Source: Clostridia bacterium
GTDB lineage: Bacteria > Bacillota_A > Clostridia > Christensenellales > Aristaeellaceae
Reading direction: 5' to 3'
Length of the DNA: 5,826 bases
Assembly: GCA_017412025.1 (NCBI GenBank)
Contig: JAFQOY010000225.1
Span: 1-5,826, forward strand
Shown: in pieces, positions 1 through 5,824 of the stretch
How positions within the stretch are numbered: position 1 is the stretch's first letter
How the letters are laid out: each line of letters starts with the position of its first letter
Notes under the pieces: generated by a model
Databases searched by the model: none
What the model was told of the DNA's origin: nothing
What the model saw: the letters and a program-made list of their open reading frames with translations, nothing else
Program-made: the position numbers and the translations under genes

Positions 1-84
1 ATAATGGCGCAGCGTCTCCTGCGTGATGCCGACCCGCCTGCAGAATTCCGCCCGCGTCATGCAGGCCTTCTTTTCTCTGTCCAT
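1..84 (-). CDS. MerR-family transcriptional regulator, N-terminal fragment (runs off left edge)
   Basis: Only the first 28 codons are inside the window, read on the minus strand from an ATG at 84-82. The segment AEFCRRVGITQETLRHY (residues 12-28) is the winged-helix DNA-binding start typical of MerR regulators: helix 1, the turn, then the recognition helix ending in the LRHY (usually LRYY) signature that precedes a Gly-Leu wing. MerR proteins bind promoter DNA as dimers through this domain and sense a ligand with the C-terminal half, which is not visible here. A second start at Met9 (60-58) has a good AGAAGG five bases upstream, and MerR proteins often begin close to the HTH, so either start is possible; the ATG at 84 has a looser G-rich upstream stretch. 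The gene is divergent from the GH35 operon and shares its control region, making it a candidate local regulator. The inducer cannot be inferred. Confidence 0.8.
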   Translation of the reverse strand, partial: MDREKKACMTRAEFCRRVGITQETLRHY

Positions 85-134
85 TGCCTTCCCGCCCTTC
101 GCATTGTGTTGTTCCGCGCTCAGCGCTCTCGTTG

Positions 135-164
135 ATCATACCAAATCCGCACGGCAATTGTCTA
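135..164 (-). promoter_or_regulatory. Predicted sigma-70-type promoter for the MerR-type gene
   Basis: On the minus strand a TAGACA -35 box (164-159) is followed after 18 bp by a TATGAT -10 box (140-135), each one or two mismatches from consensus. Transcription would start near 128, giving a leader of roughly 45 nt before the ATG at 84. This is a prediction from sequence alone. Confidence 0.55.
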
Positions 165-174
165 TAGATACATG
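155..174. promoter_or_regulatory. Imperfect palindrome over the -35 of the leftward promoter (possible operator)
   Basis: CAATTGTCTATAGATACATG is symmetric at seven of ten half-site positions around a perfect TCTATAGA core (161-168). It covers the -35 box of the leftward promoter, a placement suited to autoregulation by the MerR-type protein or control by another factor. Short AT-rich palindromes are common by chance, so this is tentative. Confidence 0.2.
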
Positions 175-233
175 TTTTGTTTTTCCGCCCGGCACACGGA
201 TTCTATTTTTCTTCAGCTTCCCGGTTTCTGCAT

Positions 234-249
234 ATGTACACGGGCACAT
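234..249. promoter_or_regulatory. cre/LacI-like imperfect palindrome overlapping the operon's -35 box
   Basis: ATGTACACGGGCACAT matches its reverse complement at six of eight half-site positions and is centred on CG (241-242), as LacI/CcpA-type operators are. Against the cre pattern TGNAANCGNWNNCA, positions 235-248 match seven of nine fixed positions; the mismatches are C for A at 239 and G for W at 244. It covers the -35 box (235-240) and extends into the spacer, so a bound repressor would block RNA polymerase. Catabolite repression of a glycosidase operon would make sense, but the match is imperfect. Confidence 0.3.
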
Positions 250-263
250 TTTCCGGTTACAAT
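235..263 (+). promoter_or_regulatory. Predicted sigma-70-type promoter for the GH35-DUF5107 operon
   Basis: A TGTACA -35 box (235-240, four of six to TTGACA) and a TACAAT -10 box (258-263, five of six to TATAAT) are separated by exactly 17 bp. Transcription would start near 270, leaving a leader of about 46 nt before the ATG at 316. The 17-bp spacer is standard and does not have the 19-20 bp length of classical MerR-activated promoters. Confidence 0.55.
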
Positions 264-303
264 AGTATATATCCGTTTGCTGTTTTGTAATGATCTGTTT
301 GTC

Positions 304-310
304 AGGGAGG
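304..310 (+). promoter_or_regulatory. Ribosome binding site fixing the GH35 start
   Basis: AGGGAGG lies five bases before the ATG at 316 and is the only strong Shine-Dalgarno sequence upstream of the GH35 domain. It decides the start, because the same frame is open back to an ATG at 172 that lacks such a site. Confidence 0.8.
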
Positions 311-315
311 CTGTC

Positions 316-2385
316 ATGAGCGTCGAATTCATGCACTATTCCCCCTCGCCCATCCTCAGCGGTCATATGCGCATGGGCGGCGCAAACCCGCAGGGCGAAG
401 CCATCGATATCAACAGCCGCTATATCACCCGCGGCGGCAAACCGGTGATTCCGGTCATGGGCGAATACCACTTTTCACGCGATAGCCGGGAAAACTGGCC
501 GCGCGAGCTGGCGAAGATGAAAGCGGGCGGCGTAAACGTCGCCGCCGCCTACGTGCTGTGGATCTATCACGAGGAGATCGAGGGCGAGTTTGATTTTTCC
601 GGCGATCTTGACCTGCGCGCGTTTGTGCTGGAATGCGCCGCGCAGGGGCTTGACGTGATGCTGCGCATCGGCCCCTGGGCGCACGGCGAATGCCGCAACG
701 GCGGCTTCCCCGACTGGCTGCAGCACAGCGGCATACCGCTGCGCTGCAATGATCCGCGCTATATGCGCAGGGTGCGTGTGTGGTATGAAAAGATATACGA
801 GCAGGTCGCCGGCCTGTTTTACAGGGATGGCGGTCCGGTCATCGGCATTCAGTTTGAAAACGAGCTGGTCGACGACGCAGAGCATCTGCTCGCCCTCAAG
901 CAGATGGCGCTTGAAATCGGCTATGACGCGCCGCTGTACACCGCCACCGGCTGGAACAGCCGCTACGGCGCGAAGATCCCCGTGGACGAGATGCTGCCCG
1001 TGTTCGCCGGCTATGTCGACGCGCCGTGGGACGCGTCGCTTGAAAAGCTTCCGCCGTCGCATCATTTCAGCTTCGATCCCGTGCGCAACGACTCCGCCGT
1101 GGGCATGGATCTGATGCACGACACGGACGAGAGCGGCTGGCGTCTGCCGTACGAGCGCTACCCCTTTGCCACATGCGAGCTGGGCGGCGGCCTGCAGGTC
1201 ACCCATCACAGGCGGCCCGTCGTCTCCGCGATGGACGTCTATGCGCTGTCGCTGGTGAAGCTGGGCTGCGGCAGCAACCTGATCGGCTACTACATGTACC
1301 ACGGCGGCACAAACAGAACCGGCCGTCTGTCCACCTTCCAGGAATCCAGAGACAGCGGATACCCCAACGACGTGCCGATCCTCAATTACGATTTTCAGAC
1401 CTGCCTGAGCCAGTACGGCGAGGCGAGGGAGCATTACGGCATGCTGAGCATGCTTCACCTGTTCGCAGAGGACTTCGGCGCGCTGCTCGCCCCGATGGAG
1501 CATGTACCCGCGGCGGAATTCGTGCCCTGCACGGACAAAAGCCGCCTGCGCTGCTGCCTGAGGACGGACGGCGTCTCCGGCTTTGTGTTTGTCAATCACT
1601 ATCAGCGCGGCATGGCGCTTGACGATATCCCGTGCGCTCAGATCAGGGCGCTGGGCGTCTCCCTCCCGCCGATGGATATCGCGGGCGACGTCAGCTTCTT
1701 CATGCCGCTTCATATGCCGCTTGAGGGCGCGTCCCTGCGCTATGCCACGGCGCAGCCGCTGTGCCGCGAGGGCAATACGTTCTTTTTCGCGGCTGTGGAG
1801 GGCATCGCGCCGCAGTACGCCGTCACGCTTGCAGACGGCAGCGTCAAAACCGTCTGCGTTCAGCCCGGGCTTGATTCCGCCTTCTGCGCCGGCGGCTCGC
1901 GCATCGTCACGCTCACATGGGATCAGGCGAGATTCCTGCGCCGTCTGGGCGGCCGCCTGTGCATCGGCGCGGGCGTGAACCTTTACGCCCTTGACGGCTG
2001 CATCCACGCCGTCGAGGACGGCAGCTTCTCCTATTATGCGTACGAAGACGGCGGCTTCACGCGCACAGAGATCACGCGCCGCTTTCATCCCGCCGCCCTC
2101 GCGCTTGAGCCGGAGGAAGAGCCCTTTGCGCCGCCGCACATGGATGAACTGAACCTCGGCTGCAGCCGAAAGCGCTGGTGGCAGCGCATCTGCGTCACCA
2201 CGCCCGAGGGCTTTGTCGCCATCCCCGGCGAATACGACGCCGCGCAGATCTATGCGGACGGCGTGATGATCGCCGACAACTTCTACACCGGCGTTCCCTG
2301 GCGCGTGCCCGCCGCGCTGCTATTTGGCCGCGAATGCCATCTGGTCATGTCGGAAAGAAAGAACGACTTTTACTGCGAACGATAA
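316..2385 (+). CDS. GH35-type beta-galactosidase-like glycoside hydrolase, cytoplasmic
   Basis: A 689-residue retaining glycosidase of family GH35 (clan A TIM barrel), expected to remove terminal beta-galactose or a related sugar. The barrel spans roughly residues 36-385. Visible landmarks in order are GEYHFSR (49-55), the WIYHEEIEGEFDFSGD block (82-97), IGPWAHGECRNGGFPDWL (118-135; the GH35 'GPY-ICAEW-GGLPAWL' region), GIQFENE (177-183) with N182-E183 as the likely acid/base, CELGGG (287-292) with E288 as the likely nucleophile, and YYMYHGGTNRTG (325-336). Residues about 390-689 are beta-rich and include a jelly-roll-like end (ADNFYTGVPW). No signal peptide or membrane segment is seen, so it probably acts on imported oligosaccharides. 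The start is set by AGGGAGG at 304-310. It is the first gene of a two-gene unit, 21 nt before the DUF5107-TPR gene. Family assignment is firm; beta-galactosidase specificity is inferred, as the nucleophile loop (CELGGG-LQVTHHRRP) differs from that of the classical animal and plant enzymes. Confidence 0.9.
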   Translation: MSVEFMHYSPSPILSGHMRMGGANPQGEAIDINSRYITRGGKPVIPVMGEYHFSRDSRENWPRELAKMKAGGVNVAAAYVLWIYHEEIEGEFDFSGDLDLRAFVLECAAQGLDVMLRIGPWAHGECRNGGFPDWLQHSGIPLRCNDPRYMRRVRVWYEKIYEQVAGLFYRDGGPVIGIQFENELVDDAEHLLALKQMALEIGYDAPLYTATGWNSRYGAKIPVDEMLPVFAGYVDAPWDASLEKLPPSHHFSFDPVRNDSAVGMDLMHDTDESGWRLPYERYPFATCELGGGLQVTHHRRPVVSAMDVYALSLVKLGCGSNLIGYYMYHGGTNRTGRLSTFQESRDSGYPNDVPILNYDFQTCLSQYGEAREHYGMLSMLHLFAEDFGALLAPMEHVPAAEFVPCTDKSRLRCCLRTDGVSGFVFVNHYQRGMALDDIPCAQIRALGVSLPPMDIAGDVSFFMPLHMPLEGASLRYATAQPLCREGNTFFFAAVEGIAPQYAVTLADGSVKTVCVQPGLDSAFCAGGSRIVTLTWDQARFLRRLGGRLCIGAGVNLYALDGCIHAVEDGSFSYYAYEDGGFTRTEITRRFHPAALALEPEEEPFAPPHMDELNLGCSRKRWWQRICVTTPEGFVAIPGEYDAAQIYADGVMIADNFYTGVPWRVPAALLFGRECHLVMSERKNDFYCER

Positions 2386-2390
2386 ATTCC

Positions 2391-2398
2391 GGAGGAGG
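2391..2398 (+). promoter_or_regulatory. Strong ribosome binding site of the DUF5107-TPR gene
   Basis: GGAGGAGG lies eight bases before the ATG at 2407, within the 21-nt gap after the GH35 stop codon (TAA, 2383-2385). The near-perfect anti-16S match and the short gap support co-transcription with independent, efficient initiation. Confidence 0.85.
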
Positions 2399-2406
2399 AT
2401 CATTTC

Positions 2407-5400
2407 ATGCAGCACATTCAGGGTCAGGCCGAGGTATGGGTCGAGCAGATCACGCTGCCGACCTACGGCGTCGGCCAGCCGGACAAAAACCCCATGTTCC
2501 TTGAAAAGCGCGTCTATCAGGGCTCCAGCGGCAAGGTCTATCCGCTGCCGGTGATCGACAAGATCCTTGACGAAAAGGAGGACAAGCCCTACACCGCCGT
2601 CTTCCTTGAAAACGACTATATCCGCGTGATGGTGCTGCCGGAGCTTGGCGGCCGCATCCAGCGCGCATACGACAAGACCAACGGCTATGATTTCGTCTAT
2701 TACAACGAGGTCGTCAAGCCCGCGCTGGTCGGCCTCACCGGCCCGTGGATCTCCGGCGGCATCGAATTCAACTGGCCGCAGCATCATCGCCCCACGACCT
2801 ATGCGCCCACGGACTGGCGCGTGGTCGAGCATGCGGACGGCAGCCGTTCCGTCGAGCTCTCCGAGGTCGACCAGATGTACGGCACGAAGGGCAAGATGAC
2901 CTTCACCGTCTATCCCGGCAGGGCGTATATCGAAATCAAGGGTCAGCTCTACAACCGCACAAACCTCCCGCAGACCTTCCTCTGGTGGGCCAATCCCGCC
3001 GTGGCCGTCAACGAGCATACCCAGTCCGTCTTCCCGCCGGACGTGCGCGCCGTCTATGACCACGGCAAGCGCGACGTATCCACCTTCCCCATCGCCACGG
3101 GCGTGTACTATAAGCACGACTACGGCGCGGGCGTGGATATCTCCCGCTACAAAAACATCCCCGTGCCCACGTCCTACATGTGCGCGCACAGCGACTATAA
3201 CTTCGTCGGCGGATACGATTACAGCAAAGACGCGGGTATCCTGCACATCGCCGACCACCACATTTCCCCCGGCAAGAAGCAGTGGACCTGGGGCTGCGGC
3301 GATTTCGGCCAGGCATGGGACAGAAACCTCACCGACCAAAACGGCCCGTATATCGAATTGATGACCGGCATGTTCTGCGACAATCAGCCCGATTTCACAT
3401 GGCTGAAGCCCTTTGAGGAGAAGACGTTCACCCAGTACTTCATGCCCTACAAGGCGGCGGGCTATGTCAAGAACGCCAGCACGGAGGCGGTCGTCAATCT
3501 GGAGCTGGACGGCGTGCGCGCGGATATCACCGTCTACGCCGCCGCGCTTTATCCGGACGCCCGCGTCGTGCTGACGGCATGCGGCAAGCCCATCTACGAC
3601 AGGGCGCTGACGCTCAGCCCCGAGCATGTGCTGCGCGACGCCGTCATGACCGATGCCAAAGAGACGGAGCTTGAACTGAGCGTCTATGACGCAAAGGGCC
3701 GCCTGCTGGTGGCCTACGCGCCGCAGGAAAAGCGCATCGAGCCCATCCCCGATCCCGCGCCCGCGGCAAAGCTGCCTCATGAAATCATGACCAATGAGGA
3801 GCTGTACCTCACCGGCCTGCACATCGAGCAGTACCGCCATGCGACGTATCTGCCCGACCCCTACTATCTGGAAGCGCTCAAGCGCGACCCCGGCGACAGC
3901 CGCGCGAACACCGCCTACGGCCAGCTGCTGCTGAGACGGGGCTGCTTCGTGCAGAGCGAACAGCACTTCAGAAAGGCCATTGAGCGCCTCACCGGACGCA
4001 ACCCCAACCCCTGCTGCAGCGAGGCATACACCGGCCTCGGCCTCTCCCTGCTCTATCAGGGCCGGGACGACGACGCGTATGACGCCTTCTACAAGGCGAC
4101 CTGGACGGCCGCAGAGCAGGAGACGGGCTTTTACTTCCTCGCCGCCATCGACTGCCGCCGCGGCGAATATGCGCTGGCGCTTGAGCATATCGAGCGCAGC
4201 CTCGTCAGAAACGGGCATAACCTCAAGGCGCGCGCGCTGCGCGGCATGATCCTCGTCTCCCTCGGGCGCAGGGAGGAAGCCATGCGCTGGTATCAGGAGA
4301 ATCTTGCGCTCGATGCGTTCGATTACGTCTCCCGCATCGAATCCGGCGACGTCGATACCGCGCTTGCCATGATGGGCAGCCGCGTTTCCAGCTACATCGA
4401 ATGCGCGCTTGACTATGCCGAGGCGGGATACTTCAGCGCCGCAGCGGATATTCTGAGCCGCTGCCCCGTCGCTCACCCGATGGTATACTATTACCTCGCC
4501 TTGTATACGGGCAATGATCAGCCGCTGAAAACGGCTGCCGCATGCAGCAGCCTGTACTGCTTCCCCAACAGGCTCGAGGATATCGCTGCGCTCAGGCACG
4601 CCATGGCGCACAACCCGCAGGACGCAAAAGCGCCGTATTACCTCGGCTGCCTCCTTTACGACAAGCGCCGCTACGACGAGGCCGCCGCCCTGTGGGAAAC
4701 CAGCGGCGCGCTTGACGGCAGCTTCCCCACGGTCTGGCGCAATCTGGCGCTGGCCTGTTACAACAAGCAGCACGACGCCGAAAAGGCCCGCGCCTGCATG
4801 GAACGCGCCTATGCGCTCGATCCTGCCGACGCGCGCATCCTGCTGGAGCTCGATCAGCTCTACCGCAAGCTCAATATGCCCGTTGAGGAGCGCTTTGCCT
4901 TCCTCGACGCACGCAGGGACGTCGTCTTTCTGCGCGACGACCTGACGGTGGAATACTGTACGCTGCTCAACTCCATGGGCCGCCATGAGGATGCGCTCGC
5001 CATCCTGACCGCGCGCCGTTTCCATCCCTGGGAGGGCGGCGAAGGCAAGGTGACCACGCAATACGCCCTCTCCCTCACGCAGCTTGCGCGCCGCGCCATG
5101 GACAGGGGCGACGCCGAAACGGCAAAGTCCCTGCTTGAGCGCGCGCTCGTCTTCCCGCATAACCTCGGCGAGGGCAAGCTCGAGGGCGCAAAGGACAACA
5201 ACATCTACTACTATCTGGGCCTGTGCGAGCAGATGCTGGGCAACGCAGAAGCCGCAGCCGCGTACCTGACCCGCGCGGCAAGCGGCGACGAGGAGCCTGC
5301 CAGCGCGATGTACTACAACGACCAGCCGGCAGAGATGATCCTCTATCAGGGACTCGCCGCACGCGAACTGGGCGATACCGCGCGCGCCGGCGCCCGGCTG

Positions 5401-5655
5401 CACAAGCTGATCGCTTACGGCGAAAAGCACTATTACGACCATGTGACGATCGACTACTTCGCCGTCTCCCTGCCGGATCTGCAGCTGTTTGACGACGATC
5501 TCTCCGTGCGCAGCCGGGCGCACTGCGAATACCTGATCGCGCTGGGCAGCCTCGGCCTTGGCGACAGGGAGCGCGCAGCCCGGTGCTTTGACGCGGCGCT
5601 CGCCATCGACTGCAGCCATCAGGGCGCAATCCTGCACAGGGCGCTGCTGCGCTGA
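2407..5655 (+). CDS. DUF5107 domain plus TPR-repeat protein, biochemical role unknown
   Basis: A 1082-residue cytoplasmic protein (no signal peptide or membrane segment). Residues about 40-350 form the DUF5107 domain, a galactose-mutarotase-like beta-sandwich: VLPELGGRI (76-84), the strongly conserved-looking GGIEFNWPQHHRPTTY (117-132), LWWANPAVAVNEHTQ (192-206), ADHH (282-285), QWTWGCGDFG (292-301) and GPYIELMTG (313-321). Residues about 351-455 are a further beta-rich linker domain. From about 457 to the end lies a TPR-like helical superhelix of roughly ten repeats (for example around 499-529, 539-570 and the last repeat near the C-terminus). Two glycine-rich loops, FHPWEGGEGKV (872-882) and NLGEGKLEGAKDNN (919-932), interrupt it. 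Known of the fold: related domains bind or convert sugars and occur in glycosidases. Inferred: it binds or processes the carbohydrate used by the upstream GH35 enzyme, or its own substrate. It could be an uncharacterised glycoside hydrolase or a non-catalytic sugar-binding scaffold. Length and motif order look complete, with no frameshift. Confidence 0.88.
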   Translation: MQHIQGQAEVWVEQITLPTYGVGQPDKNPMFLEKRVYQGSSGKVYPLPVIDKILDEKEDKPYTAVFLENDYIRVMVLPELGGRIQRAYDKTNGYDFVYYNEVVKPALVGLTGPWISGGIEFNWPQHHRPTTYAPTDWRVVEHADGSRSVELSEVDQMYGTKGKMTFTVYPGRAYIEIKGQLYNRTNLPQTFLWWANPAVAVNEHTQSVFPPDVRAVYDHGKRDVSTFPIATGVYYKHDYGAGVDISRYKNIPVPTSYMCAHSDYNFVGGYDYSKDAGILHIADHHISPGKKQWTWGCGDFGQAWDRNLTDQNGPYIELMTGMFCDNQPDFTWLKPFEEKTFTQYFMPYKAAGYVKNASTEAVVNLELDGVRADITVYAAALYPDARVVLTACGKPIYDRALTLSPEHVLRDAVMTDAKETELELSVYDAKGRLLVAYAPQEKRIEPIPDPAPAAKLPHEIMTNEELYLTGLHIEQYRHATYLPDPYYLEALKRDPGDSRANTAYGQLLLRRGCFVQSEQHFRKAIERLTGRNPNPCCSEAYTGLGLSLLYQGRDDDAYDAFYKATWTAAEQETGFYFLAAIDCRRGEYALALEHIERSLVRNGHNLKARALRGMILVSLGRREEAMRWYQENLALDAFDYVSRIESGDVDTALAMMGSRVSSYIECALDYAEAGYFSAAADILSRCPVAHPMVYYYLALYTGNDQPLKTAAACSSLYCFPNRLEDIAALRHAMAHNPQDAKAPYYLGCLLYDKRRYDEAAALWETSGALDGSFPTVWRNLALACYNKQHDAEKARACMERAYALDPADARILLELDQLYRKLNMPVEERFAFLDARRDVVFLRDDLTVEYCTLLNSMGRHEDALAILTARRFHPWEGGEGKVTTQYALSLTQLARRAMDRGDAETAKSLLERALVFPHNLGEGKLEGAKDNNIYYYLGLCEQMLGNAEAAAAYLTRAASGDEEPASAMYYNDQPAEMILYQGLAARELGDTARAGARLHKLIAYGEKHYYDHVTIDYFAVSLPDLQLFDDDLSVRSRAHCEYLIALGSLGLGDRERAARCFDAALAIDCSHQGAILHRALLR

Positions 5656-5680
5656 ATACGCTTTTCCATGCCATATATCA

Positions 5681-5711
5681 AGGGGACTGCCTCTGCTGGA
5701 GGCAGTCCCCT
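5681..5711. terminator. Hairpin 1 after the operon, possible terminator without a U-tract
   Basis: Arms AGGGGACTGCCTC (5681-5693) and its exact reverse complement (5699-5711) form a perfect 13-bp, GC-rich stem with a TGCTG loop, starting 25 nt after the stop codon of the DUF5107-TPR gene. Position and stability suit transcription termination or 3'-end protection of the mRNA. No T-run follows; the next base begins hairpin 2, so a classic intrinsic terminator is not shown. Confidence 0.4.
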
Positions 5712-5743
5712 CAGACCGTCAACAAAGTATTGTTGACGGTCTG
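5712..5743. repeat. Hairpin 2, perfect inverted repeat directly abutting hairpin 1
   Basis: CAGACCGTCAACA (5712-5724) pairs perfectly with 5731-5743; one more A-T pair (5725/5730) gives a 14-bp stem with an AGTA loop. It starts on the base after hairpin 1 ends, and its arms are unrelated to those of hairpin 1. No coding potential is seen. Confidence 0.8.
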
Positions 5744-5744
5744 T

Positions 5745-5776
5745 CGCTGCAAGTCTGCTAACGCATACTTGCAGCG
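5745..5776. repeat. Hairpin 3, inverted repeat one base after hairpin 2
   Basis: CGCTGCAAGT (5745-5754) pairs perfectly with ACTTGCAGCG (5767-5776). After one C/T mismatch the stem continues with TGC/GCA (5756-5758 with 5763-5765), leaving a TAAC loop. A single base separates it from hairpin 2. Confidence 0.8.
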
Positions 5777-5784
5777 GATAAAAC

Positions 5785-5824
5785 ATCATTTTCTTGTACG
5801 CTGCGCGTACGGCCAGAAAATGAT
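5785..5824. repeat. Hairpin 4, composite inverted repeat at the right edge
   Basis: Outer arms ATCATTTTCT (5785-5794) and AGAAAATGAT (5815-5824) are exact reverse complements. An inner hairpin, GTACGC (5796-5801) with GCGTAC (5805-5810) around a TGC loop, sits inside them, so the whole folds as two stacked stems with a small asymmetric bulge (1 nt against 4 nt). Its outer stem is AT-rich, unlike hairpins 1-3. The window ends two bases later, so the array may continue. Confidence 0.75.

Noticed and set aside
23..265. 80-codon plus-strand open frame over the left edge and control region
   Set aside because: It overlaps the MerR-type coding start antisense and both predicted promoters, has no ribosome binding site, and its translation resembles nothing.
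172..315. 48-residue N-terminal extension of the GH35 protein from an ATG at 172, with a partly hydrophobic, signal-like look
   Set aside because: No Shine-Dalgarno sequence precedes 172, the segment is AT-richer than the gene and overlaps the predicted promoter, and AGGGAGG sits at correct spacing before the ATG at 316. GH35 similarity begins only after 316.
475..2139. A 554-codon open frame on the minus strand opposite the GH35 gene
   Set aside because: Same antiparallel codon register and the same cause (GC-rich codon use); no recognisable domain, against clear GH35 motifs on the plus strand.
2320..5637. A 1105-codon open frame on the minus strand opposite the DUF5107-TPR gene
   Set aside because: It is codon-for-codon antiparallel to the real gene, so it stays open only because the sense strand avoids TTA, CTA and TCA codons. 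Its translation is low-complexity and resembles no family, while the sense protein has clear domains.
5681..5743. Canonical Rho-independent terminator
   Set aside because: Stem stability fits, but no T-run follows hairpin 1 or 2; the next hairpin starts at once. Kept only as a possible terminator with low confidence.
5558..5761. Small plus-strand gene overlapping the end of the DUF5107-TPR gene and the hairpins
   Set aside because: Most of it is an out-of-frame shadow of the large gene, it lacks a ribosome binding site, and its tail reads through hairpin stems.
5681..5824. CRISPR array or tandem repeat
   Set aside because: The units are inverted repeats with different arm sequences; no direct repeat recurs with spacers of constant length.
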